This document shows, piece by piece, positions 15,988 to 23,598 of a stretch of 36,946 bases of DNA. The stretch comes from Lachnospiraceae bacterium (GTDB lineage Bacteria; Bacillota; Clostridia; Lachnospirales; Lachnospiraceae): contig WRAQ01000032.1 in the NCBI GenBank assembly GCA_009780115.1, forward strand, positions 1-36,946, given 5' to 3'. Under the pieces are notes generated by a model. The model was not told the DNA's origin, did no database searches, and worked only from the letters and a program-made list of their open reading frames with translations. The position numbers were made by a program, and so were the translations under genes. Position 1 is the stretch's first letter. Every line of letters starts with the position of its first letter.

Positions 15988-16057
15988 GAGAATTTGCAAA
16001 AACTCAGCTACGCTTAGTTCGCAATTCTCTTAGAAGCGGCACGGCAGCGCGCCGCTT
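15988..16057 (-). repeat. TTCTAAGAG-core hairpin element between metI and metQ
   Basis: On the minus strand it starts directly after the metI stop codon. A GC-rich hairpin (AAGCGGC/GCCGCTT, 16034-16057) is followed by TTCTAAGAGAATTGCG. Then comes a second hairpin in which GAGAATTGC (16021-16029) pairs with GCAAATTCTC (15988-15997), with one bulge, around an inner AACT/AGTT stem. The same order of parts occurs after the coat-like gene at 20755-20823. Confidence 0.65.
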
Positions 16058-16058
16058 T

Positions 16059-16721
16059 TCACACCTTTTTCCGGTCAATTTTTCGTGAAATCAAAAAGCC
16101 GATATTTTGAAAAATCTGAACCAGGACAATTAACAAGATTACCGTGACCAACATAATATCCATTTGATAACGATGATAACCATACCTGATTGCAATATCA
16201 CCTAATCCGCCGCCGCCAACGACCCCGGCCATTGCCGAATAGCCCAAAATCGTCCCGACCGTGATTGTTGCACCATCAATCAGTGGTACCCTGGCTTCAA
16301 TAAGAAGCACTTTTCTAATAATCGCAAAAACCCCGGCCCCCATGCTCTGGGCGGCTTCGATAACCCCCTTTTCCACCTGAAGTAAAGCCGACTCAACCAG
16401 ACGGGCGATAAAAGGGGCGGCGGCAATTATCAGCGGGACAATTGTTGCGGTTGGGCCAAAACTTTTTCCAACGACAAAACGGGTAAACGGAATCAGCAAA
16501 ATCAAAAGTATCAAAAACGGGATACTTCTCGTGATATTAATGATGAAATCCAAAATCTTATAAATAATTTTGTTGGGGGCAATACCCTTGTTTGATGTCA
16601 CCGCGAGGACAATACCCAGTGGCAGGCCAAGCAGATAACCGCCTAATGATGATGTTAATGTCATATAAACGGTCGTATAAGTTCCTTCAAATAACATCCT
16701 GATGATATTTTCATTCCACAT
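16059..16721 (-). CDS. metI: Methionine ABC transporter permease
   Basis: MetI is the membrane subunit of the methionine importer. Its 220 residues carry five or so transmembrane segments, and the cytoplasmic coupling region EAAQSMGAGVFAIIRKVLLIEA, which contacts the ATPase, is typical of MetI. The N-terminus (MLFEGTYTTVYMTLTSSLGG) also fits. Its start overlaps the metN 3' end by 11 nt, indicating coupled translation. The substrate is inferred from the family and the flanking metN and metQ. Confidence 0.95.
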   Translation of the reverse strand: MWNENIIRMLFEGTYTTVYMTLTSSLGGYLLGLPLGIVLAVTSNKGIAPNKIIYKILDFIINITRSIPFLILLILLIPFTRFVVGKSFGPTATIVPLIIAAAPFIARLVESALLQVEKGVIEAAQSMGAGVFAIIRKVLLIEARVPLIDGATITVGTILGYSAMAGVVGGGGLGDIAIRYGYHRYQMDIMLVTVILLIVLVQIFQNIGFLISRKIDRKKV

Positions 16722-17760
16722 AATCCGTTACCTCCTCTACCGCAAGCCCCCGCCTTTTTAAGTATGTAATCATTTTATCCGCTTGCCCTTCTTCCTTAGG
16801 CAAGCCAAGCAGCATTTCACCGCGGGCAATCCCGCCGACATTTTTCGTATTTGCATACAATATATTAACCGGATAACCGCTGTCAAGAACCATATTGCCA
16901 ATCACCGGCTCAAAAGATGAATGTTCGGTAAAAACAATCCGGATTACCCGCCCCCCTTTGATAAGCCGGGGGTTCCCGGCGGAATCGGAATCAGACCAAC
17001 CGGTTTTTTCCCGGCCCTCATCCATAATCAGCTTTTTTGCTTCCTTGGTTTTCGGATGGCTGAAAACATCAATGACTTTTCCATATTCACTGAGATTACC
17101 ATCATCAATTATAGCAACATCGGTGCAAATTTCCCTTACTACCGCCATTTCATGAGTAATAATAACAACTGTTATTCCAAATTCTTCATTTATTTCTTTA
17201 ATCAATTTGAGAATTGATTTAGTTGTTTGCGGGTCGAGGGCACTGGTTGCTTCATCACAAAGCAAAATCTTTGGTTTCCCTGCAAGGGCCCTTGCGATAG
17301 CAACTCTTTGTTTTTGGCCGCCGGATAGTTGGGCAGGGAAAGCTTTCTCTTTGTCGGTAAGGCCAACGATACTAAGTATTTCCCGGGCGCGGGCCCGGGC
17401 TTCTTTTTTTTTCATACCCCAAATGGTTAAAGGGAAGCAGACATTATCCAGTACATTTTTTTGCATCAGCAGATTAAAATGCTGAAAAATCATTGCACAA
17501 TCCCGCCGCTTTTCCCGTAGTTGAAAATCTTTTAACCCGGATAAATCATCGCCGTCGATAATGACCGTACCTCTAGTCGGTTTTTCCAAAAAGTTGAGAC
17601 AGCGCACCAAAGTACTTTTTCCGGCACCGGACATTCCGATAATTCCATATATCGTTCCCTTACCGATATTAAGGTTGATATCGCGGAGTGCCTCCAACTT
17701 TCCGTCTTTACTAGCGAAAGTTTTACCAAGATTTTTGATTTGGATGAAATTATTATCCAT
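16711..17760 (-). CDS. metN: Methionine ABC transporter ATP-binding protein
   Basis: MetN powers methionine import. It has Walker A GMSGAGKST, Q-loop IFQHFNLL, signature LSGGQKQRVAIARAL, Walker B ILLCDEATSALDP and the switch histidine in ITHEM. A C-terminal NIL (ACT-like) domain, roughly residues 265-345, binds methionine in characterised homologues and inhibits transport. I chose ATG 17760 because AAGGAG precedes it, giving 349 residues; an in-frame upstream start at 17817 lies inside the leader hairpin and is unlikely. It is first in metNIQ, behind the attenuator-like leader. Confidence 0.96.
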   Translation of the reverse strand: MDNNFIQIKNLGKTFASKDGKLEALRDINLNIGKGTIYGIIGMSGAGKSTLVRCLNFLEKPTRGTVIIDGDDLSGLKDFQLREKRRDCAMIFQHFNLLMQKNVLDNVCFPLTIWGMKKKEARARAREILSIVGLTDKEKAFPAQLSGGQKQRVAIARALAGKPKILLCDEATSALDPQTTKSILKLIKEINEEFGITVVIITHEMAVVREICTDVAIIDDGNLSEYGKVIDVFSHPKTKEAKKLIMDEGREKTGWSDSDSAGNPRLIKGGRVIRIVFTEHSSFEPVIGNMVLDSGYPVNILYANTKNVGGIARGEMLLGLPKEEGQADKMITYLKRRGLAVEEVTDYVE

Positions 17761-17802
17761 ATTTTCTCCTTTTCCACTTGTCCCGCATAAAGCGCTGGAT
17801 GG

Positions 17803-17822
17803 GGAATTGCGAAGCAATTTCC
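17803..17822 (-). other. Hairpin between the leader terminator and metN
   Basis: On the minus strand GGAAATTGC and GCAATTCC pair around a TTC loop. It resembles the GAGAATTGC hairpins elsewhere in the window. It lies 3' of the terminator T tract and about 40 nt before metN. Confidence 0.45.
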
Positions 17823-17830
17823 TATACAGT

Positions 17831-17861
17831 AAAAAAGCAGATGCCGCACTGTGACATCTGC
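17831..17861 (-). terminator. Intrinsic terminator in the metNIQ leader
   Basis: On the minus strand GCAGATGTC pairs with GGCATCTGC (9 bp, one G-U) around the loop ACAGTGC, followed directly by TTTTTT at 17836-17831. It lies about 135-165 nt after the promoter start point and about 70 nt before metN. A strong terminator ahead of the structural genes indicates conditional read-through. Confidence 0.85.
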
Positions 17862-17901
17862 CTAAAAGGTTAGTTTCAGAAACACTAGTGCATACGCTAA
17901 G

Positions 17902-17970
17902 TTAAACTGTATTCATAAATACAGTCTGGTCAAAACACATGCACATGTTAATTCTTTTTGTTTGAATCAT
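17902..17970 (-). CDS. Candidate Met/Cys-rich leader peptide of metNIQ (22 codons)
   Basis: On the minus strand an ATG at 17970 is preceded by GGAG with a 7-nt spacing. It opens a 22-codon frame ending in TAA at 17904-17902. Residues 9-12 are Met-Cys-Met-Cys, and residue 19 is another Met. The last eight sense codons lie mostly in a hairpin (ACTGTATT at 17925-17918 against AATACAGT at 17913-17906). A ribosome paused at the MCMC codons (17946-17935) would cover part of that hairpin's 5' arm. This is the arrangement of classical leader-peptide attenuators. That the peptide is made, and which amino acid is sensed, are inference. Confidence 0.6.
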   Translation of the reverse strand: MIQTKRINMCMCFDQTVFMNTV

Positions 17971-18001
17971 CTTAAGTCTCCGCAAATTCTAATTATCAAA
18001 C

Positions 18002-18030
18002 ATCGTACACCCTATTAGTGTGCTTGTCAA
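18002..18030 (-). promoter_or_regulatory. Sigma-A promoter of the metNIQ leader
   Basis: On the minus strand TTGACA (18030-18025) and TACGAT (18007-18002) are separated by exactly 17 bp. Transcription should start near 17995, about 25 nt before the leader-peptide ATG. Confidence 0.8.
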
Positions 18031-18074
18031 GTTTTTATTTTTCAAAATTTTATCTAATATCATGAGTATGCTTA

Positions 18075-18902
18075 TTAAGCGAAATTCTTTTCTGTTACAA
18101 TTTCATCCGGTTTAACTTTTTTGAGTAAAATAAATCCTACAATTATAAAAGGTATTGAAACTAGTAATGTATTTATAATAACCGCCAAAATATCTGATTC
18201 AGGTTGAGTGTCCGGCTGTAATGCAATCGCATTAAATATTTGGCCGGATAAATTCACAAACCCATGAAGCAGTATTGGAACGATAAGTGTTTTAATTCGC
18301 AGATAAAGTGCCGCAAAAAGCAAACCAAGTGCAGTTGCATAAATAATTTGGGAAGCCACCGACAGAAAATCACTATGTGTTATATTTACAATATGAATTA
18401 TTCCAAAAATTGCGGAAGAAATAATACAAGCATTAATGATTCCTTTTTTAGAATATCCCATTTTTTTAAGTAGTATTTTTAATATTAAACCTCTGGCCAA
18501 TACTTCTTCAAGTAACCCTGTGCCTATAAAAGGGTGTAAAACAACTATAAGAAGATTTAAGAGGTTCGGTTTAATTAAGCTGTCTTCGGGTAATTGCGTG
18601 AAATTTAAGAAGAAAAGTATAACCGAAAGCACTATAAATAGCCAACCGAGAAGAAAACCTTTCCCTATGTTCTTGAACTTGAAATCGCTTATATCAAAAA
18701 TATGCAATTTCCGCATAAGAAAAACAGCTACGCAAGTCAATACTATCTGCCATGCAGTGAAAAGTATCAAACCGATTGTTGATTGCATATTAAGCATTGT
18801 CAAAATACCGACCGCTAATATTGCAAGCATAAAAAGTATCCCCAATAAAGAAGTAGATAATACGACGTGCGAATGAACGAATTTATTGATTTTCTCCCAC
18901 AT
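18075..18902 (-). CDS. CPBP family intramembrane metalloprotease
   Basis: This is a predicted polytopic membrane protein of 275 residues in the CAAX protease and bacteriocin-processing (CPBP, Abi) family. The diagnostic motifs are present: Glu132-Glu133 with Arg137 in LLEEVLARG, His170 in FGIIH, and His213 with Asn217 in LHGFVN. Bacterial members process peptides or confer bacteriocin self-immunity, but no bacteriocin gene is visible nearby, so the role is unknown. It has its own promoter and a weak ribosome binding site. Its stop lies about 45 bp upstream of the metNIQ promoter on the same strand, with no obvious terminator between. Confidence 0.88.
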   Translation of the reverse strand: MWEKINKFVHSHVVLSTSLLGILFMLAILAVGILTMLNMQSTIGLILFTAWQIVLTCVAVFLMRKLHIFDISDFKFKNIGKGFLLGWLFIVLSVILFFLNFTQLPEDSLIKPNLLNLLIVVLHPFIGTGLLEEVLARGLILKILLKKMGYSKKGIINACIISSAIFGIIHIVNITHSDFLSVASQIIYATALGLLFAALYLRIKTLIVPILLHGFVNLSGQIFNAIALQPDTQPESDILAVIINTLLVSIPFIIVGFILLKKVKPDEIVTEKNFA

Positions 18903-18968
18903 TCGTTAAACAATCCAACTTTCCATTTTATAAATACCATACTTTACGATTTATCGAACAATTTAATC

Positions 18969-18997
18969 ATTATAACATAAAATGGCTGATATTGCAA
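18969..18997 (-). promoter_or_regulatory. Sigma-A promoter for the CPBP gene
   Basis: On the minus strand TTGCAA (18997-18992) and TATAAT (18974-18969) have a 17-bp spacer, about 60 nt before the start codon. Confidence 0.6.
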
Positions 18998-19043
18998 CGC
19001 CTTTACGCTATCTTTATGAAAATATAGGAATAATTATTAGGCA

Positions 19044-19072
19044 TTGATTTTGGGAAAAATGTGCATTATTAT
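19044..19072 (+). promoter_or_regulatory. Candidate sigma-A promoter for the M32 carboxypeptidase gene
   Basis: TTGATT (19044-19049) and TATTAT (19067-19072) are separated by 17 bp. A small hairpin (AATAAC/GTTATT) lies in the leader before AAAAGGAGG. It is divergent from the CPBP promoter. Confidence 0.5.
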
Positions 19073-19138
19073 AATTAGCAAAGGGTTCGGCAAACAATAA
19101 TAACAAGTGTTATTTAATTAGCTAAAAGGAGGCTCGGA

Positions 19139-20632
19139 ATGACAAAAACAACTGCACTGGAACTATTAGCAAAAAAGCGTGAAGCTATCTATGCTTTGAA
19201 TATGGCGGCAGCCCTGATTGATTGGGATGCCGCAACTACAGGGGTACCGGAAAAATCACTTGAAGTCCGGGGTAATGCTGCCGGATGGCTGGGCGGTGAA
19301 TCATTTTCCCGTTTTATCGCTTCCGATACGATAGAGGCAATTGAAACTTTAGAAGGCTGTTTAAGCGAACTTGATGAAAAAGAGCAAGCGATGGTCCGCG
19401 AACTTGGAACCAAGTATCGCAAAGAACGTGCCGTACCACCGGAAGAAATGCAAGCATTTGAATCATTAACCGCCCAAGCGCAAAATATCTGGGAAAAAGC
19501 CCGTGAAACGAATGATTTTTCATTGATTGAGCCGTATTATGAAAAGGTTTTTGATTTTAGCCGCCGTTTGTGTGACTGGTATGGTTATGAAGACCACCCT
19601 TATGATGCGCTGCTTGATGATTATGAAAAAGGCGCAACTGTCAAAATGGCAGACGAATTTTTTTCACTATTGCGGGAAAAAATTACCCCCTTGGTAAAAA
19701 TGATTAATTCAAGCGAGAAAAAACCACGCGAGATTACAGGAAAATTTCCGATTGAGAGACAGCGTGATTTAACTAAGTGGTTGTGTGATTTTACCAGGTA
19801 TGATATTAACCGGGGCAAAATCGGCGAAGTGGAACACCCGTTTTGTACGACAATTACCCGCAATGATGTCCGTATTACAACGAAGTATCATGAAGATAGT
19901 TTGCAATCATCACTTTTTTCGATTATCCACGAAGCAGGACATGCGATATACGAACAAAATATAGCCGAAGAGCTTGATGCTTATTATCTGGGTGATGGTG
20001 CTTCGATGGGAATGCACGAAAGCCAGTCCCGGATGCTGGAAAATATGATTGGCCGCAGCCAGGCTTTTGCGGAGATCCTTTTACCCAAACTTAATGGTTT
20101 GTTTGACGGATTTGCCGATTGGGATAATGAAATGTTATACCGGGCTATTAATATCGCGCGCCCGTCACTTATCCGGATTGAAGCTGATGAATTGACCTAC
20201 TGCCTGCACATCATTGTTCGTTATGAACTGGAAAAAGCTTTGATTAGCGGGGAGATAAAAGTCAAAGATTTACCCGGGTTATGGACGGAAAAATATGAAG
20301 AATTACTTGGGGTCCGCCCCCCTGATTATGCAAAAGGTGTTTTGCAAGATGTCCACTGGAGTGCCGGGTTAGTCGGATATTTCCCTTCCTACGCCATCGG
20401 GAACGTTTATGCGGCGCAGTACATGCACGCGATGAAAAAAGTAGTTGATGTAGATGCATCAATCAGAGGTGAAGACCTCACCCCGGTCGTTGGCTGGCTT
20501 AAGGAAAATGTCCATCGTTATGGTGAGCTGTATTTGCCGGATGACCTGGTGCGCCGTGCTACCGGAGAAGGGTTTAACCCGTCATATTATGTGGATTACC
20601 TGGAGAAGAAATTCACGGATTTGTATAAGTAA
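19139..20632 (+). CDS. M32 family carboxypeptidase (Taq type)
   Basis: This zinc metallocarboxypeptidase removes C-terminal amino acids from peptides in the cytoplasm. The zinc motif HEAGH lies at residues 264-268 (SIIHEAGHAIYEQ). Other family signatures are GMHESQSRMLEN, about 30 residues downstream and supplying the third zinc ligand, and RIEADELTYCLHI. The 497 residues fit the family, and no signal peptide is present. AAAAGGAGG precedes the ATG. It is monocistronic: its own promoter lies upstream and hairpins and a terminator follow. Peptide recycling is the likely role. Confidence 0.95.
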   Translation: MTKTTALELLAKKREAIYALNMAAALIDWDAATTGVPEKSLEVRGNAAGWLGGESFSRFIASDTIEAIETLEGCLSELDEKEQAMVRELGTKYRKERAVPPEEMQAFESLTAQAQNIWEKARETNDFSLIEPYYEKVFDFSRRLCDWYGYEDHPYDALLDDYEKGATVKMADEFFSLLREKITPLVKMINSSEKKPREITGKFPIERQRDLTKWLCDFTRYDINRGKIGEVEHPFCTTITRNDVRITTKYHEDSLQSSLFSIIHEAGHAIYEQNIAEELDAYYLGDGASMGMHESQSRMLENMIGRSQAFAEILLPKLNGLFDGFADWDNEMLYRAINIARPSLIRIEADELTYCLHIIVRYELEKALISGEIKVKDLPGLWTEKYEELLGVRPPDYAKGVLQDVHWSAGLVGYFPSYAIGNVYAAQYMHAMKKVVDVDASIRGEDLTPVVGWLKENVHRYGELYLPDDLVRRATGEGFNPSYYVDYLEKKFTDLYK

Positions 20633-20634
20633 AA

Positions 20635-20658
20635 AAGCGGGCAAGCCCGCTTCTAAGA
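20635..20658 (+). repeat. GC hairpin with TTCTAAGA core after the M32 gene
   Basis: AAGCGGGC and GCCCGCTT pair around a 2-nt loop immediately after the stop codon, followed by TTCTAAGA (20651-20658). This core is complementary to TCTTAGAA at 20794-20801, so the two could enclose the intervening 135 nt. The layout matches the start of the element after metI. Confidence 0.55.
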
Positions 20659-20718
20659 AAATCACTGGCAATTCTTCCGAGATGATTTACGCCGGCAGGA
20701 GCAATTTCCTATTCAATA

Positions 20719-20747
20719 AAAAAGTGTCGCTGTGGGCGACACTTTTT
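20719..20747. terminator. Bidirectional intrinsic terminator
   Basis: AAAAAGTGTCGC and GCGACACTTTTT form a 12-bp stem with a 5-nt loop and T tracts in both directions. It separates the convergent M32 gene and coat-like gene. Confidence 0.85.
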
Positions 20748-20754
20748 CTGCAAT

Positions 20755-20823
20755 AAATAATTGCGAACTCTGCGAAGCTGAGTTTTGTAATTCTCTTAGA
20801 ACTGACACCGCCGGGTGTCAGTT
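20755..20823 (-). repeat. TTCTAAGAG-core hairpin element after the coat-like gene
   Basis: On the minus strand a perfect 10-bp hairpin (AACTGACACC/GGTGTCAGTT) overlaps the coat-like gene's stop codon and runs into TTCTAAGAGAATTAC. A second hairpin then contains AACTC/GAGTT. The order of parts and the core match the element at 15988-16057. Confidence 0.65.
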
Positions 20824-21138
20824 TTGGCAACCACAGTCATTATTCATATTTTCGCGGCAGTTGTCATCTTCACAATATCTCGGGTTATATGGTTCATGGT
20901 CATGGTGTTTCACAACATCGCGGACTTTTACAACATCACGGTAGAAATAATCATGTTCATGGACGACATCATACTCATTGATAATATCATGACGGTGTTT
21001 GATGATATGCTGATGCTTGAAAACTTGGTGATCAGACGGGCAGTTATAACATTTTCGGTCCATAGGTTCAAACCTTCTTGGACAGCCTATATTTCTTTCA
21101 TTTCTATCATTTCTATCACACATTCTATCACAAAACAT
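20818..21138 (-). CDS. Histidine- and cysteine-rich spore coat-like protein (CotD-like)
   Basis: This is probably a structural protein of the outer spore layers. The 106 residues are rich in His, Asp, Asn and Cys, with a central run of short His-Xaa-His units (KHQHIIKHRHDI, VHEHDYFYRDVV, VKHHDHEPYNP) and Cys pairs at both ends (CYNC, CGCQN). This composition resembles CotD-family coat proteins. I chose ATG 21138 because AAAGGAG precedes it; an upstream in-frame ATG at 21174 lacks a ribosome site. A sigma-K-like promoter about 100 nt upstream supports late mother-cell expression. No domain is recognisable, so the family call rests on composition and context. Confidence 0.7.
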   Translation of the reverse strand: MFCDRMCDRNDRNERNIGCPRRFEPMDRKCYNCPSDHQVFKHQHIIKHRHDIINEYDVVHEHDYFYRDVVKVRDVVKHHDHEPYNPRYCEDDNCRENMNNDCGCQN

Positions 21139-21234
21139 TTTATTTTTTCTCCTTTCGCGGCTTATGCAACGCATAAGGTTTTATGCACAACGCATAGCTT
21201 TTCATTTTTCGATAAAAATTGCCATCTATTGCTA

Positions 21235-21262
21235 TAAAATATGCGCGAAAGTTAGTGCATGT
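21235..21262 (-). promoter_or_regulatory. Sigma-K-like promoter of the coat-like gene
   Basis: On the minus strand CATATTTTA (21243-21235) matches the sigma-K -10 pattern CATANNNTA, and an AC (21262-21261) lies 17 nt upstream as the minimal -35. Sigma-K directs late mother-cell genes, including coat genes, in characterised spore formers. Confidence 0.55.
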
Positions 21263-21311
21263 GAATATAAACGACAAATTTCGCTAATTCATTAATTAGT
21301 TCCGGATTTTC

Positions 21312-21340
21312 TTCCAATTATTATTAAACTATGGTAAAAT
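21312..21340 (+). promoter_or_regulatory. Candidate promoter for the hybrid histidine kinase
   Basis: TTCCAA (21312-21317) and TAAAAT (21335-21340) are separated by 17 bp, with TG one base before the -10 (extended -10). It lies about 40 nt upstream of the start codon. Confidence 0.5.
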
Positions 21341-21377
21341 ATACCTACTATTAATTTTTCTGATAAGGAGTATTCAA

Positions 21378-23474
21378 TTGAAGAAACAGTTTATCAAAAT
21401 ACTAAAAAAACACTTATGGGAGATACTAGTCATTTTCTTCATCTTGGTTTTAATGATGGTGACTAGTTTTTATTTTACTGAAAAAAGTATCAAGCAACAG
21501 GTTAATTTATTAGGTGAAGAAAAGTTAGATTCAGTTGAAACAGCGGTGACGGCAAGCCTTAAGCAAGCCGAAATCCAGTTTGAAATCATCTTAGAAGAAC
21601 TGCAATTTTTCATATCACTTGGTGCAGATAACAATGATATCCTTTGGTTTCTTAAACAAATAAGGGAAAAATATTTGGCAGCAGACAGCCGGATGCCGGA
21701 GTTTATGTCAACTTACGGATATTTAAACGGTGAAGTATTATTTGATGATGACTGGGTCCCCGATTCAGATTTCGACCCGGTGAACCGGCCATGGTATATC
21801 GGGGCAATCCAAAATAAAGACCAGATTTATTTTTCCGAGCCATATATTGATGCCCATACCGGCAATATGTGTATTTCATTTTCGCACCGGCTTGTTGACC
21901 GGGACGGCGATTTTTTCGGTGTTTTTGCAATGGATTTGGATTTATCCCGTATTATCGGTTACTTATATAAGGCAAATATCAACAATCAAGGCTATGGTGT
22001 TTTAATTAGTGATGATTTGAATATTATCTATCATCGTGACAAAAACCTGATTGGTAAAAGATTAAGAGATGTCGGTTATGGAAATATATCGGATTTGCTT
22101 GAAGCGGGCCGGATTATTTCCGTAGAGCGCCTTACCGATATTGACGGGAAAAATAGCATTGCGTTTTTCCGGACTATTTTCAGCGGCTGGCATATTATCA
22201 TGATTACCCCGGGTAATATTTATTACCAGCAAATTTATCAAATGATTATTATTCTAAGTATTCTTAGTTTGGTTTTAATAGTAATGCTCGGTTATATCTT
22301 CGTGAAATTTATGTATGACAAAATCCGTTCAGATGAGAAGAATAACCAAAAGCGCTTATTTGTCGAGCGAATAAGTCATGAATTACGGACACCGGTTAAT
22401 GCGATTATTGGAATGTCCGATATCGCAAAAAATACTGACGATATTCAGAAAAAAGCTTATTGCTTAAGCAAAATTAACGATGCTTCTCATTATCTTTCGG
22501 GTATTATCAATGAAGCGCTTGATATGTCGAGAATTGAAGCAGGTGATTTGGAAATCGACCGGACCGATTTTGCAGTTGCGGAATTAATGGATCGGGCGGT
22601 TGCTATTTTGGGTTATGATATAGCTGAAAAACATCAGGAACTTACTATTCATATCGGCACCCAAGTGCCGAAAGCGATTATCAGTGACATGCAGCTTTTA
22701 ACTCAAGTTCTGACTAACTTGTTGGGTAACGCTCATAAATATACCCCTTCCGGCGGCCGGATTAGCATGTCGGTTGAAGTGGCCGGGCATATCGGGGAAG
22801 AGCTGATTCTCCGGTTTTCCGTTACTGATAACGGGGCCGGTATCTCTGAAGAACAAATATCGCATTTGTTAGATAACACGGTATATAGCAGTGCAAAGCT
22901 TTTTGGCAGTGCCGGGTTGGGCCTTCCGATATCCCAGCATATTGTGTCAAAACTTGGCGGCGAAATTTGGGCCGAGTCAGAGTCTGATGAAGGTACCCGT
23001 TTTATCTTCGATATCAAAGTCCTTGCGGGTAAATCCGTTGAAGAGGTAAACGAAGAGAGGGCAGGGGAAAAAGATATTGCCCTTATCACGAAATTCCCCG
23101 GTAAATGTATCCTGCTTGTTGAAGATATTGAAATAAACCGTGAAATTGTGATTGAACTATTGCGGGATACGGAAGTAACGATTGAATGTGCGGAAAATGG
23201 CCGCGAAGCCGTTGCAATGTTTACCGATGCCCCGGACAAATATGACCTCATCTTTATGGATATTCAAATGCCGGAAATGGATGGTTATGTAGCAACGGCC
23301 AAAATACGGGAAATAGATGCAGTTCAAGCACGCAATATCCCGATTGTTGCGATGACAGCCAACGTCTTCAAAGAAGATGCCGAACACTGCATCAAAACCG
23401 GGATGAATGGCCATATCGGCAAACCGATCAACAAAAATGAGGTTCTGCTTGCAATGCAAGAGTTTATAGTATGA
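21378..23474 (+). CDS. Hybrid sensor histidine kinase with extracellular Cache domain and receiver domain
   Basis: This membrane sensor probably autophosphorylates on His and passes the phosphate to its own receiver domain. Order of parts in the 698 residues: transmembrane helix (about 13-34), extracellular Cache-type domain with RPWYIGAIQN and VDRDGDFFGVFAMDLDL, second transmembrane helix (about 289-312), HisKA box with His334 in ERISHELRTPVNAIIGMS, ATPase domain with TDNGAGI and GSAGLGLPIS, and a receiver domain with Asp628 in FMDIQMPEMDG. The start is a TTG preceded by AAGGAG. No output regulator is adjacent, so a separate phosphotransfer partner or response regulator is likely. The Cache fold suggests a small-molecule ligand, unknown here. 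Confidence 0.92.
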   Translation: MKKQFIKILKKHLWEILVIFFILVLMMVTSFYFTEKSIKQQVNLLGEEKLDSVETAVTASLKQAEIQFEIILEELQFFISLGADNNDILWFLKQIREKYLAADSRMPEFMSTYGYLNGEVLFDDDWVPDSDFDPVNRPWYIGAIQNKDQIYFSEPYIDAHTGNMCISFSHRLVDRDGDFFGVFAMDLDLSRIIGYLYKANINNQGYGVLISDDLNIIYHRDKNLIGKRLRDVGYGNISDLLEAGRIISVERLTDIDGKNSIAFFRTIFSGWHIIMITPGNIYYQQIYQMIIILSILSLVLIVMLGYIFVKFMYDKIRSDEKNNQKRLFVERISHELRTPVNAIIGMSDIAKNTDDIQKKAYCLSKINDASHYLSGIINEALDMSRIEAGDLEIDRTDFAVAELMDRAVAILGYDIAEKHQELTIHIGTQVPKAIISDMQLLTQVLTNLLGNAHKYTPSGGRISMSVEVAGHIGEELILRFSVTDNGAGISEEQISHLLDNTVYSSAKLFGSAGLGLPISQHIVSKLGGEIWAESESDEGTRFIFDIKVLAGKSVEEVNEERAGEKDIALITKFPGKCILLVEDIEINREIVIELLRDTEVTIECAENGREAVAMFTDAPDKYDLIFMDIQMPEMDGYVATAKIREIDAVQARNIPIVAMTANVFKEDAEHCIKTGMNGHIGKPINKNEVLLAMQEFIV

Positions 23475-23475
23475 A

Positions 23476-23569
23476 AAACGAAGAGATTTTCTAAATTTGC
23501 GTTCATTAGAACGTAAATAAAGAAATTCTAAAGCTTCGTTTGGGAAGAATGGAAAAGCGCCATTCTTCC
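23476..23569 (+). repeat. AGA-bulge two-stem element, copy 2 (upstream of nagB)
   Basis: Stem A pairs AAACGAAG (23476-23483) with CTTCGTTT (23534-23541), and AGATTTT with AAATTCT with one mismatch. Relative to copy 1 a T-A pair has become C-G on both arms. Hairpin B is ATTTGCGTTC/GAACGTAAAT. Hairpin C is GGAAGAATGG/CCATTCTTCC (23543-23569). It begins 1 nt after the kinase stop codon and ends just before the AAAGGAGGG ribosome site of nagB. Confidence 0.8.
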
Positions 23570-23598
23570 AAGTTGTGAAAGTTAAAGGAGGGTTAAAT

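Noticed and set aside
17761-18030. S-box (SAM-I) riboswitch or Met T-box ahead of metN
   Set aside because: I cannot find the conserved S-box core or the T-box AGGGTGGNACCGCG sequence on the minus strand. A covariance search would settle it.
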